DNA of 64,000 nt from a bacterium (GTDB lineage: Bacteria > Desulfobacterota > Binatia > HRBIN30 > CADEER01). Numbering within the stretch: the stretch's first letter is position 1; every line of letters begins with the position of its first letter. The stretch covers positions 17,775-81,774 of the forward strand of contig JAUIGL010000018.1 in NCBI GenBank assembly GCA_030430165.1, in the 5' to 3' direction. Position numbers and translations under genes: made by a program. Under the pieces are notes generated by a model. It was given only the letters and a program-made list of their open reading frames with translations, ran no database searches and had not been told where the DNA came from. Positions 47,264-55,819 of this stretch are shown piece after piece.

Positions 47264-48118
47264 ATGAGCGAGGCCCTGGTGATGGGCGCGGTTGCCTACG
47301 ACCCGAAAGTGGTCACCATCTGGGACGGCTTCCAACGCTGGTTCGCCGAGCACGATTTCGCCTTCGACTACGTTCTCTACTCCAACTACGAGCGCTTGGT
47401 CGAAGCCCATTTCCACGGTGACGTCGATCTCGCCTGGAACTCGCCGCTGGCGTGGCTGCAGGCGGAACGGATCGCCGATCGTGCCGGTCGCCGCGCCGAG
47501 GCGATCGCGATGCGCAACACCGACTGCGACCTGACCAGCGTCATCGTCGCTCGTTCGGACTCGGGCATCGAGTCGGCCGCCGATCTGCGCGGCAAGACGG
47601 TCGCCGTCGGTGCCGCCGACTCGCCGCAGGGGACGTTGATTCCGCTGGGGCACCTCGCCGAAGCCGGCCTCGAGCCGGACAGCGACTTCACCGTGCGCCG
47701 CTTCGACGTCCTGCTCGGCAAGCACGGCGACCACGTCGGCGGCGAACGCGACGCCGCCAAGGCGCTGGTCCGCGGCGAGGTCGACGCCGCCTGCATGATC
47801 GACTTCAACCACTACTTCTTCGGCAAGGAAGGAACCCTCCCCTCGGGGTCGACCCGTATCCTCGCCCAGACCGGCGAATACGACCACTGCAACTTCACGG
47901 TGCTCGACGACGCTCCCGCCGATTCGATTCAGCGCTTCCGCGAGCTCCTGCTGTCGATGTCGTACGACGACCCGCAAGTGCGCCCGCTGCTCGATCTCGA
48001 GGGGCTGAAGCAGTGGGAGCCCGGTCGCACCGAGAAGTACGCCCTGCTCGCTCAGGCGATCGATCGCTTTGGTACCATCGACGAGTTCGTCGCGCGGGTG
48101 GCCGAGTCGGCGAAGTGA
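47264..48118 (+). CDS. Cytoplasmic PhnD-like substrate-binding-fold protein
   Basis: A 284-residue periplasmic-binding-protein-fold protein of the PhnD (phosphate/phosphonate) superfamily. Typical words are DLAWNSPLAWLQAE, SAADLRGKTVAVGAADSPQG, RFDVLLGKHGDHVGGERDAA and GEVDAACMIDFNHYFFG. The start has ACGGAGG upstream and no signal peptide or lipobox, so it should stay in the cytoplasm. That argues against an ABC transporter role; cytosolic proteins of this fold include enzymes such as MqnA and Thi5-type synthases. It is coupled (GTGA overlap) to the di-iron gene after it. No permease or ATPase gene is adjacent. Confidence 0.82.
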   Translation: MSEALVMGAVAYDPKVVTIWDGFQRWFAEHDFAFDYVLYSNYERLVEAHFHGDVDLAWNSPLAWLQAERIADRAGRRAEAIAMRNTDCDLTSVIVARSDSGIESAADLRGKTVAVGAADSPQGTLIPLGHLAEAGLEPDSDFTVRRFDVLLGKHGDHVGGERDAAKALVRGEVDAACMIDFNHYFFGKEGTLPSGSTRILAQTGEYDHCNFTVLDDAPADSIQRFRELLLSMSYDDPQVRPLLDLEGLKQWEPGRTEKYALLAQAIDRFGTIDEFVARVAESAK

Positions 48119-49287
48119 TCGTCGTCGATCTGCGCGACCTCGGCCTCGACCGCGGCGGCCATCTGCTGGTCAAGCGCGCGCTCGGCCGCAGCGCCGCCGG
48201 CGACGCCGTCGCCGTGCGCGGGTCGGCGCCGGGGTTGGCGGTCGATCTCAAAGCCTGGTGCCGCAGCCAGGGCCACGAGGTCGAAGCCGACGACGGCGGC
48301 TGGAAGGTGCGGCGCAGTGCGACCGCGGACGGCCGCTGGCGGCGCGCCGAGGCGACCGGGGATCCCTCTGCCGTCGTCGACGACGCCCCGGCGCACTGGG
48401 GACTCGCCGCGCGCGGTGCCACCGTCGAGGCCGGCGCTCCCGCCTTCGATTTTCCGCTACACACGCGCGATGCGATCTGGGCCGACGAGGCGGCGGCCCT
48501 CTACGCGCAGGCGGCCGCGGCGCAGTGGGATCCAGCGACGGCGATCCCCTGGCAGACCCCGATCGACCTGCCCGACGAAGTCGAGGACGCGATCGTCCAG
48601 ATTCTCACCTACCTGATCGAGAACGAAACCGCCGCCCTCGTCGTTCCCGCTCGTTTCGCCGCTCAGGTGCACCCCCACTTCCGCGAGGTGATGCAGCTGC
48701 TCGCCATCCAGGCGGCCGACGAAGCACGCCACATCGAGGTCTTCACCCGGCGCGCGCTGCTGCGGCGCTCGCGTCTCGCGCTGTCGACGGTCGGCGGACA
48801 GGCCTCGCTCAAGACTCTGGTCGACGAGGCCGACTTCGCCCTCGCGTCGTTCCTGCTCTCGGTGCTCGGCGAAGGCAGCTTTCTCAACCTGCTGCGCTTT
48901 CTCCACGAGCACGCCCCCGACCCGGTCACCCAGGCGGTGATGCGCCTGACGGCGCAGGACGAGGCGCGTCACGTCGCCTTCGGCATTGCCCACCTCACTC
49001 GCCACGTCGAGGCCGACCCGGGTTTTCTCACGCGCCTGGCGTCGGCGGTCGAGCGGCGCCACGATGCGCTCGCCGAAACCGCGGGACTGAACGAGGAGGT
49101 GTTCGACGCGCTGGTGTTGCTCGCCGCCGGGGCCTGGCAACCGGAGGCGATCGAGCGCGGCTGGGATGCCGTGCAGACGCTGCAACGGGCGATGGAGGAC
49201 GGACGCCGGCAGCGGCTGGTGCGCATCGGCTTCGCCGCCGATGCCGCCGCGGCCCTGTCCGCCCTTCACACCCGCAACTTCATGTGA
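48115..49287 (+). CDS. TusA-like domain fused to a di-iron ferritin-like oxygenase domain
   Basis: A 390-residue fusion. Residues 1-66 match a TusA/SirA-like sulfurtransferase fold (IVVDLRDLGLDRGGHLLVKR, DLKAWCRSQGHEVEADDG) but lack the catalytic CPXP Cys. From about residue 145 a four-helix ferritin-like domain carries an R2-type di-iron ligand set: E169 or E171 (ENETAAL), E203 and H206 (DEARHIEVF), E253 (LGEGSFL), E283 and H286 (DEARHVAFG). Oxygen-activating di-iron proteins of this type include AurF-like N-oxygenases and ribonucleotide reductase R2. GTG at 48115 overlaps the PhnD-like stop. The substrate is unknown. Confidence 0.83.
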   Translation: MIVVDLRDLGLDRGGHLLVKRALGRSAAGDAVAVRGSAPGLAVDLKAWCRSQGHEVEADDGGWKVRRSATADGRWRRAEATGDPSAVVDDAPAHWGLAARGATVEAGAPAFDFPLHTRDAIWADEAAALYAQAAAAQWDPATAIPWQTPIDLPDEVEDAIVQILTYLIENETAALVVPARFAAQVHPHFREVMQLLAIQAADEARHIEVFTRRALLRRSRLALSTVGGQASLKTLVDEADFALASFLLSVLGEGSFLNLLRFLHEHAPDPVTQAVMRLTAQDEARHVAFGIAHLTRHVEADPGFLTRLASAVERRHDALAETAGLNEEVFDALVLLAAGAWQPEAIERGWDAVQTLQRAMEDGRRQRLVRIGFAADAAAALSALHTRNFM

Positions 49288-49329
49288 GGCGGGTGCCGGC
49301 CGAGTGGGCGCGAGCCGAGCCCGAGCCAG

Positions 49330-49464
49330 TCAGTCTTTTTCGCGACCGGCGCGTTGCCCCGCCGACTCGAGCAACTTGCGGATTGGCTCGAGTCCCGGCT
49401 CGTAGAGGACTCCCGGCAGCATGCCGCCATCCATCTCGATGGTGGCGCCGTTGATCACGTCGAC
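49330..49464 (-). pseudogene. C-terminal remnant of a short-chain dehydrogenase
   Basis: An open stretch reading VDVINGATIEMDGGMLPGV and ending GREKD before a TGA at 49330. This is the standard SDR/FabG C-terminus (the NGA.I..DGG motif), yet nothing before residue VDV is SDR-like: the sequence enters the P450 gene. It is a truncated SDR, left when the P450 gene or an insertion replaced the rest. Confidence 0.7.
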
Positions 49465-49477
49465 GCGACCGCTGATG

Positions 49478-50752
49478 CTAGCGCGGGTGCACGACCACCG
49501 GCAGCTCGTGGAAGCCTTTGACGAAGTTGGAGCGAACCCGCACCGGCTCGCCGACCACTTCGACGCGTTCGTAGCGCGCCAGAATCTCCTCCCAGAGGAT
49601 GCGCAGCTGCATCTCGGCGAGGCGGCTGCCGACGCAGAAGTGGACGCCCCAACCGAAGGAGAGGTGGTCGCGCACGTTGTCGCGATCGATCAGGAACTCG
49701 TTGGCGCGCGCGATCACGGTGTCGTCGCGATTGCCCGACACGTACCACATCACCACCTTGTCGCCCTTGCCGATCTTCTTGCCGGCGAGCTCGGCGTCGC
49801 GGGTGGCGGTGCGCCGCATGTGGGCGAGCGGCGTCTGCCAGCGAATCATCTCGCAGACCATGTTCGGGATCAGCTTCGGGTTCTGGCGCAGCTTGTCGTA
49901 CTCGTCGGGGAACTCGTTGAGGGCGAGCACGCCGCCCGAGATCGAGTTGCGGGTGGTGTCGTTGCCGCCGACGATCAGCAACACCAGGGTGCCGAGGTAC
50001 TCCATCGGCGTCAGATCGCTGGTCGCCTGGTTGTTGGCCAGCGCGGTGATGAGATCGAGCTTGTCCGGCTGCTGTCCTTCCCTCTCCTTCCACAGTCCCT
50101 CGAAGACCGAGAGGCATTCGCGCAGAGCGTCCTGGCGTTCTTCCTCGGTGGTGCCGGTGGCGCCGACCAGCGCCGGGCTGGCTGTCGCCATGTCGGACCA
50201 AAAAGTCAGTCGGCGCCGCTCGGCGTAGGGGAAATCGAAGAGGGTTGCCAGCATCGCGGTGGTGAGCTCGATCGACACGGCATCGACCCAGTCGAACTGC
50301 TCGCCCACCGGCACGCTGTCGAGAATCGCGATGACGCGTTCCCGGATCAGCGGCTCGAGCTGGCTGAGGTTGCGCGGACCCAGGACCGGCGACACCGTCT
50401 TGCGGTGCGCGGTGTGGCGCGGACCGTCCATGGCGATGAAGCCGGGCGACAGGTTGAAGTCGGGTAGCGGGTCGCCGATGACGATGGATCCTTCCGACGA
50501 GTATGTCTCCGGGTCTTTCTCGACCGCCATGATGTCGTTGAAGCGAGTCACCGACCAATACGGGCCGAAGTCGCTCGCCGCGCAGTAGTGTACCGGGTCC
50601 TCGTTGCGCAGCCGCTCGAAGTAGCCCCAGTGGGTATCGGTCTCGAACAGCTCGGAATCGGACACGTCGATCCGATCCAGCGGGATCGATCGCGGGTCTA
50701 CGCCGGCTTGTCCCTTGGACGGACTGGTAAGGATCGGGGTTGGCTCAGCCAT
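49478..50752 (-). CDS. Cytochrome P450
   Basis: A 424-residue bacterial class I P450 monooxygenase. The I-helix has the oxygen-activating GGNDTTRNSISGG, the K-helix has EMIRW, and the heme loop is FGWGVHFCVGSRLAEMQ with the thiolate Cys. The N-terminal region (DPRSIPLDRIDVSDSELFET) resembles CYP125/CYP123-like steroid or fatty-acid P450s. The ATG at 50752 has GGAGG upstream; a GTG at 50785 would overlap the small membrane gene before it. No ferredoxin gene is adjacent. Confidence 0.94.
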   Translation of the reverse strand: MAEPTPILTSPSKGQAGVDPRSIPLDRIDVSDSELFETDTHWGYFERLRNEDPVHYCAASDFGPYWSVTRFNDIMAVEKDPETYSSEGSIVIGDPLPDFNLSPGFIAMDGPRHTAHRKTVSPVLGPRNLSQLEPLIRERVIAILDSVPVGEQFDWVDAVSIELTTAMLATLFDFPYAERRRLTFWSDMATASPALVGATGTTEEERQDALRECLSVFEGLWKEREGQQPDKLDLITALANNQATSDLTPMEYLGTLVLLIVGGNDTTRNSISGGVLALNEFPDEYDKLRQNPKLIPNMVCEMIRWQTPLAHMRRTATRDAELAGKKIGKGDKVVMWYVSGNRDDTVIARANEFLIDRDNVRDHLSFGWGVHFCVGSRLAEMQLRILWEEILARYERVEVVGEPVRVRSNFVKGFHELPVVVHPR

Positions 50753-50777
50753 GGTGCTCGCCTCCGCGCCGCTCGTC

Positions 50778-51020
50778 TCAGCCACGTTGGGCGTCCTCGA
50801 TTGGCTTCCAGTGGAACAAACCGTAGATCATCGTCTGCACGAAGTGGTTGCCCATGCTGCCGCCAGCGCGCTCCATCACGCCGCGTTTGACCACGAACTC
50901 GGCGAGGTGCGCGGCGAGTGTGCCCCACAGCGCGAAGTGCCCGGCGGTGACCACCCAGCCTTCGCCTCGCAGGATTGCGGCCAACGAGCCGAACCAGATC
51001 AGCCAGACGCTATGCTTCAT
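50778..51020 (-). CDS. Small membrane protein preceding the P450
   Basis: An 80-residue protein with an AAGGGG site before its ATG. Two hydrophobic segments (VWLIWFGSLAAIL and VTAGHFALWGTLAAHLAEFV) are followed by a conserved-looking tail (KRGVMERAGGSMGNHFVQTMIYGLFHWKP). It ends 25 bases before the likely P450 start. It may anchor or assist the P450. I know no function for the family. Confidence 0.7.
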   Translation of the reverse strand: MKHSVWLIWFGSLAAILRGEGWVVTAGHFALWGTLAAHLAEFVVKRGVMERAGGSMGNHFVQTMIYGLFHWKPIEDAQRG

Positions 51021-51104
51021 GAAAACCCCTTCTGCTGCTCGCACGGATTGGATCGGAGACGGGAGTATGCCAGCTCGCGCCTGTGGAACCAAAGCCCGGC
51101 GTCG

Positions 51105-51364
51105 GTAGTGGGTCAGTTTGGACCTCGGGAACTAAACTGAGCCTCGCTGCGCTCGGTCATCCGAGGGTCCCTCACCCGGCCTCCGGCCGACCTCTCCCAC
51201 AGGGAGAGGCATCTGAATTCTCTTCTCCCTGTGGGAGAAGGGCAGGATGAGGGTCCCTCGAATGGGGGCGAAGCCCCACCGATGTATCTTCGGAGCGTTC
51301 CAAACGTCGCGATCGTGGTCGAAGCGCCTCGGACGCTCTCCGAGTTTCAAACTGCCCGACTACT
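51105..51364. mobile_element. MITE-like element C (260 bp) with 9-bp target duplication
   Basis: The left end GTAGTGGGTCAGTTTG (51105-51120) and inverted right end (51347-51363, reading GTAGTCGGGCAGTTTGA) match. The exact 9-bp repeat CCGGCGTCG flanks it at 51096-51104 and 51365-51373, a target-site duplication. The interior differs from elements A and B: hairpins CCTCTCCCACAGGGAGAGG and CTTCTCCCTGTGGGAGAAG. No coding capacity. The 200 bases between it and the next gene show only a ribosome binding site. Confidence 0.88.
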
Positions 51365-51561
51365 CCGGCGTCGCGCTTCCCACGACGATCCGGCGCGGTC
51401 GCGGCAGTCTGCCACAACCGTCTAGAACGCAGGTAGATGGTGACCGAAGCCGCATTATCGTGCCGCGCGCCCGCGCCATTTTCGATTGCGCGTGCTGCTG
51501 GGGCTCGATACGGTCGCAGCCATCGCATGGCGCGGCATGACCGCCGCGGGAGGAAGCACCG

Positions 51562-53412
51562 ATGTCGCCATACTCGATCCGCCCAGTCCGACGATGGCTC
51601 AGCGCCGGTTTGCTCGCGCTGTCGTGGCTGGCGCCGGCCGCCGACGCGGGACCGCCACCACCGACTCCCGCGGTCGACCTGCAGTTGATCGTCACCGCCA
51701 GCGACCAGGTCGTGCACATCGCCAATTCCGGCGTCGCCGGCGACGATCGCCTCTTCCTGGTGCGCAAGCGTGGCATCATCGACATCTACGAAGGGGGCAG
51801 CATCACGGGGACCTTCCTCGACATCGACAGCATCGTCTTCGGCGCCGGCTTGGGTACCGGCGACGAACGCGGCCTGCTCAGCGTCGCCTTCCACCCCGAC
51901 TACGACAGCAACGGCTTCTTCTTCGTCAACTACATCGACAACTCGGGGGACACCGTCGTCGCGCGCTACACCGTTTCGGGAGACCCCGACGTCGCCGACG
52001 GCGGCAGCGCCCTGCAGATCCTCGAAGTCGCTCAACCCGCCGGCAACCACAACGGGGGACAGCTCCAGTTCGGCCCCGACGATTACCTGTACGTCGGCAT
52101 GGGCGACGGCGGCAGCGGTTGCGACGCGGCCGGGGTCGGATGCAACGCCCAGAAGACCGACTCGCTGCTCGGCGCGATGCTCCGCCTCGATATCGATGCG
52201 GACGATTTTCCCGCGGATGCGACGCGGAACTACGCCATCCCGGGGACCAATCCCTTCATTCTCGACACTGGCGTGCTCGACGAGATCTGGTCGTACGGTT
52301 GGCGCAATCCCTGGCGCTTCTCGTTCGACCGAGTGACCGGCGACCTCTACGTCGGCGATGTCGGCCAGAGCGGCGCCGGACGGCGCGAAGAGATCGACTT
52401 CCAGGCGGCGGCAAGCAGCGGCGGCGAGAACTACGGCTGGCCTGTTGCCGAGGGCACGCAGTGCGATCCCGGGACCTGCGGTCTCGGCAGCTGCCCGACG
52501 CCGATTCCCGCCTGCGCCAGCCTCACCTTTCCGCTCTACGAGTACACCTCGGGCTGCGCGGTCACCGGCGGCTTCGTTTACCGCGGCAGCGCGATTCCCG
52601 ATCTCGCCGGTAGGTACGTCTTCGGCGACTACTGCTCGGGCGACATCACCGCGCTCGACGTCGGGACGCTCGACGACCCGGTGGTCGCCGATACCGGCTT
52701 CGAGCTGACCAGTTTCGGCGAGGACATCGACGGCGAGCTCTACGCCGCGGTCGGCGACGAGATCTACATGCTGGTATCGGCGGGCACGCCGACGCCGACC
52801 GCGACTGCCGAACCGAGCTCGACCCCTGCGCCTCCCGCCGCCTGCCCCGCCACCCCGGAAGCGGGTTGCCGGGCCGCCACCAAGGGCATCCTGAAGATCA
52901 ACGACCGCACCGACGACAGCAAGGATCTCTTCCTGTGGAAGTGGATCAAAGGCGCGGCGACGACGCAGGTCGAGCTCGGCGCCGATCCGGTGGGCGGCGA
53001 CACCAGCTACGCGATCTGTGTCTACGACGAAACCGGTGACCTGCCGGCGCTGTCGCACCAGCTCCTGGTTTCGCGCGGCGGCGAGCTCTGTGGCACGAAA
53101 CCCTGCTTCAAAGCGGTTGGCGGCGACCCGCCCGACGGCAAGGGCTGGCGCTACAAGGACAAGGAGACGGTCGAGGACGGCGTGCTCAAGCTGCTGGTCA
53201 AGGGCGGCGATGCCGGCAAGGCCAAGATCATCGTCAAGGCGAGAGGCGCGGCGATCCCCCTGCCCGGTCCGGTCAACGGCAGCCAGTACTACGAGCAGGA
53301 CTCGTCGGTGATCGTGCAAATGCACACCAGCGACGGTGGCGCTTGCTTCGAATCCGAGTTCGCCGCACCGGCTCTGAAGAACGAGCCGGAAAAGGTGCGC
53401 GAGAAGCTCTGA
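51562..53412 (+). CDS. PQQ-dependent sugar dehydrogenase-like protein with extra C-terminal domain
   Basis: A 616-residue exported protein. The signal peptide (LSAGLLALSWLAPAADAG) is followed by a six-bladed beta-propeller of the glucose/sorbosone dehydrogenase family: GDDRLFLVRKRGIIDIY, ERGLLSVAFHPDY, NHNGGQLQFGPDDYLYVGMG and SYGWRNPWRFSFD. A Thr/Pro-rich linker (TPTPTATAEPSSTPAPP, about 410-430) joins a C-terminal beta domain with KGILKINDRTDDSKDLFLWK and a late YKDKETVEDGVLKLLVKGG. Soluble PQQ dehydrogenases oxidise sugars in the periplasm. GAGGAAG precedes the ATG. Confidence 0.88.
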   Translation: MSPYSIRPVRRWLSAGLLALSWLAPAADAGPPPPTPAVDLQLIVTASDQVVHIANSGVAGDDRLFLVRKRGIIDIYEGGSITGTFLDIDSIVFGAGLGTGDERGLLSVAFHPDYDSNGFFFVNYIDNSGDTVVARYTVSGDPDVADGGSALQILEVAQPAGNHNGGQLQFGPDDYLYVGMGDGGSGCDAAGVGCNAQKTDSLLGAMLRLDIDADDFPADATRNYAIPGTNPFILDTGVLDEIWSYGWRNPWRFSFDRVTGDLYVGDVGQSGAGRREEIDFQAAASSGGENYGWPVAEGTQCDPGTCGLGSCPTPIPACASLTFPLYEYTSGCAVTGGFVYRGSAIPDLAGRYVFGDYCSGDITALDVGTLDDPVVADTGFELTSFGEDIDGELYAAVGDEIYMLVSAGTPTPTATAEPSSTPAPPAACPATPEAGCRAATKGILKINDRTDDSKDLFLWKWIKGAATTQVELGADPVGGDTSYAICVYDETGDLPALSHQLLVSRGGELCGTKPCFKAVGGDPPDGKGWRYKDKETVEDGVLKLLVKGGDAGKAKIIVKARGAAIPLPGPVNGSQYYEQDSSVIVQMHTSDGGACFESEFAAPALKNEPEKVREKL

Positions 53413-53497
53413 ATCCCTGCCTACTTCCTCCGGCCCGATCCTTTGTATCCGGACTCCGGGCGGTGCATACTCGCTCCTCATTGCGGGGAGTGAGGTC

Positions 53498-55153
53498 ATG
53501 AGCAAGGTCGAGGAGTTCGACGTCTGCGTGATCGGCACCGGCGCCGGCGGCGGGGTGATGATCCAGCAGCTCACCGCGGCTGGGTTCAAAGTCGTGGCTC
53601 TGCAGCGCGGGCCCTACTTGAAGCCGGCCGACTTTCACGACGACGAGCTGCGCACGATGATCCGCGATCAGGTGTTCTCGGCCGACCAGGTCGAGACCTA
53701 TCGCTACGACGAGAACAGTCCCACGGAAACCGGGATTTTCAACTTCATGGCAAACTGCGTCGGCGGCACGATGACGCACTGGGCCGCGTGGTCGTGGCGC
53801 TTTCTGCCGGACGACTTCAAGGTTCTGTCGACCGAGGGCGCGGTGCCCGGCGCCGCACTCGCCGATTGGCCGGTCACCTACGACGAGATGGAGCCGTACT
53901 ACGAGCGCGCCGAGTGGGAGTTCGGCGTGTCGGGCGACGCCAACGGCAACCCGTTCGGCTCGCCGCGCAAGAAGCCCTACCCCAACCCGGCCCATCCCGG
54001 TCGCGTCGCCAGCGATCGCGTCGCCGCCGGCATGCGCAAGCTCGGACACCACCCCTTCCCGACGCCGGTGGCGATCAACTCCCGGCCCTACGGACGGCGC
54101 TCGGAGTGCGCCTACGGGGGCTCGTGTCTGGGGTACGGCTGTCCGGTCGGTGCCAAGGCGACGACGCTCTCGGTGTGCATTCCCAAGGCGCTGGCGACCG
54201 GCAACCTCGACCTGCGTGCCGACACCACCGCGCGCGAGATCAAGGTCGACGACCAGGGGCGCGCCCGCTCGGTCGTCTATCTCGACGACGACGGCAACGA
54301 GCACGAGGTTCGGGCGCGCTACGTCGTCGTCTCGGGCAACGCCGTCGGCACGCCCCAGCTGCTGCTGATGTCGCAGAGCGGGCAGTTCCCCCACGGCCTG
54401 GCAAACTCGAGCGGCCTGGTCGGACGCTACCTGACGCTGCACCACGTCGGTGCGGTCGCCTTTACCCTCGACGAGCCGTCGCGCAGCGTCACGGGACTGC
54501 ACAGCCACATCGCCATGGACGACTTCCACCCGAGCGACGCCAAGCGCGGCTTCATCCGCGGCGGTGTGATCGGCGAGGCGAACAGTCCGGTCAACCAGCC
54601 TCTGATGTTCGCTCTCACCACCCACATCGGTTGCGGCGAGCGAAACTGGGGGGCCGACTACAAGAAGTACTTGAAGAAGTTTCCGCGCTCGGTCGGCCTC
54701 GCCGCGGTTCTCGAAGACCTGCCGATGGATGCCAACCGAATCGACCTCGATCCCGAGGTAAAGGATCGTCACGGCCTGCCGGCACCGCGCATCACGCACC
54801 GCCAGCACCCCAACGACTACGCGATGAACCGCTGGTACACCAAGCAGATGCTCGACATCGCCGACGCGGCCGGCGCGGTCGACAAGTGGGAAGCGCAGTT
54901 CTACACGCTGCCCACCGAGAAGTCGGCGATGAAGGGCTTCATGCACTTTCACGGCACCTGCCGCATGGGCGATGATCCGCAAACCTCGGTCGTCGACCGC
55001 TGGTGTCGCAGCCATGACGTCAAGAACCTGTGGGTCGTCGACGGCAGCGTTTTTCCGACCTCCGGAGGGTACAACCCGACGCTGACCATTCTCGCCAACG
55101 CATACCGCGTCGCCGATCGCTTCGTCCGCGAAGCGAAACGGCAGAACGTTTGA
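53498..55153 (+). CDS. GMC-family oxidoreductase (gluconate/fructose dehydrogenase-like large subunit)
   Basis: A 551-residue FAD-dependent GMC oxidoreductase. The FAD-binding motif is VIGTGAGGGVMIQQLTAAG at residues 11-29, with CVGGTMTHWAAWSWRF, the Cys-rich AYGGSCLGYGCPVGAK and the C-terminal active site HGTCRMG and SGGYNPTLTILANAYRVAD. This layout matches the large subunit of membrane-bound gluconate 2-dehydrogenase/fructose dehydrogenase. The next gene encodes the small subunit. The cytochrome c subunit gene is absent. Confidence 0.92.
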   Translation: MSKVEEFDVCVIGTGAGGGVMIQQLTAAGFKVVALQRGPYLKPADFHDDELRTMIRDQVFSADQVETYRYDENSPTETGIFNFMANCVGGTMTHWAAWSWRFLPDDFKVLSTEGAVPGAALADWPVTYDEMEPYYERAEWEFGVSGDANGNPFGSPRKKPYPNPAHPGRVASDRVAAGMRKLGHHPFPTPVAINSRPYGRRSECAYGGSCLGYGCPVGAKATTLSVCIPKALATGNLDLRADTTAREIKVDDQGRARSVVYLDDDGNEHEVRARYVVVSGNAVGTPQLLLMSQSGQFPHGLANSSGLVGRYLTLHHVGAVAFTLDEPSRSVTGLHSHIAMDDFHPSDAKRGFIRGGVIGEANSPVNQPLMFALTTHIGCGERNWGADYKKYLKKFPRSVGLAAVLEDLPMDANRIDLDPEVKDRHGLPAPRITHRQHPNDYAMNRWYTKQMLDIADAAGAVDKWEAQFYTLPTEKSAMKGFMHFHGTCRMGDDPQTSVVDRWCRSHDVKNLWVVDGSVFPTSGGYNPTLTILANAYRVADRFVREAKRQNV

Positions 55154-55163
55154 GGAGGCGCCG

Positions 55164-55784
55164 ATGTCGAACGATGTATCGAGACGCACGTTTCTGGCGG
55201 GCACGGCTGCTTACGGTACCGCCCTGTGGGCGCTCGCCAACATCCCGCGTCCGCGCGCGCTACGGGCGGCGCAAGAATCGACGACGCCGAGCGTGTTGTC
55301 GGCCGAGCAGTGGCGCACGGTCGAGGCGATCACCGGCCGCGTCATTCCCACCGACGAAGAACCCGGCGCGGTCGAGGCAAACTGCGTCAATTTCATCGAC
55401 AAAGCGCTGGCCAACGAGGACGCGCGCGCCAAGCCGCTCTATGACGCCGGTGTTGCCGGAGTCGATGCGGTGTCGGCGAAGCGATTCGACGCACCGTTTC
55501 ACGAGCTGGACGCGGACCGCCAGGACCAGATCCTCGCCGACCTCGAGGCCGGCAAGGCGGCAGAGTGGCCGCACGCGGAGGTACCCTCGCCGCTTTTCTT
55601 CGAGACGGTTCGCGCCCACACGGTGATCGGCTTCCTCGCCCTGCCGAGCTACGGCGGCAATCGCGACATGGCCGGCTGGAAGGTCACCAAGTACCCCGGC
55701 GGCGGCCACCACCTCGGCGGTTACTCGCCGGCGCAGATGAGCGGCAAGGCGAAGGTGACGACCGCCTGGGACGAGGAGATCTGA
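55164..55784 (+). CDS. Gluconate 2-dehydrogenase subunit 3 family protein
   Basis: A 206-residue protein with a Tat signal (SRRTFLAGTA near residue 6). The mature part has EQWRTVEAITGRVIPTDEEPG and TVIGFLALPSYGGNRDMAGW, the signature of the small subunit of gluconate-type dehydrogenases. It is 10 bases after the GMC gene. It is likely to carry the flavin subunit to the periplasm by the Tat route. Confidence 0.92.
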   Translation: MSNDVSRRTFLAGTAAYGTALWALANIPRPRALRAAQESTTPSVLSAEQWRTVEAITGRVIPTDEEPGAVEANCVNFIDKALANEDARAKPLYDAGVAGVDAVSAKRFDAPFHELDADRQDQILADLEAGKAAEWPHAEVPSPLFFETVRAHTVIGFLALPSYGGNRDMAGWKVTKYPGGGHHLGGYSPAQMSGKAKVTTAWDEEI

Positions 55785-55819
55785 TCGGATCACCCGCCGC
55801 CGGCGGCGGCGTCGCGCTC

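Noticed and set aside
53273..55204. Long minus-strand frame opposite the GMC oxidoreductase
   Set aside because: Antisense shadow; the plus-strand gene is intact with FAD and active-site motifs.
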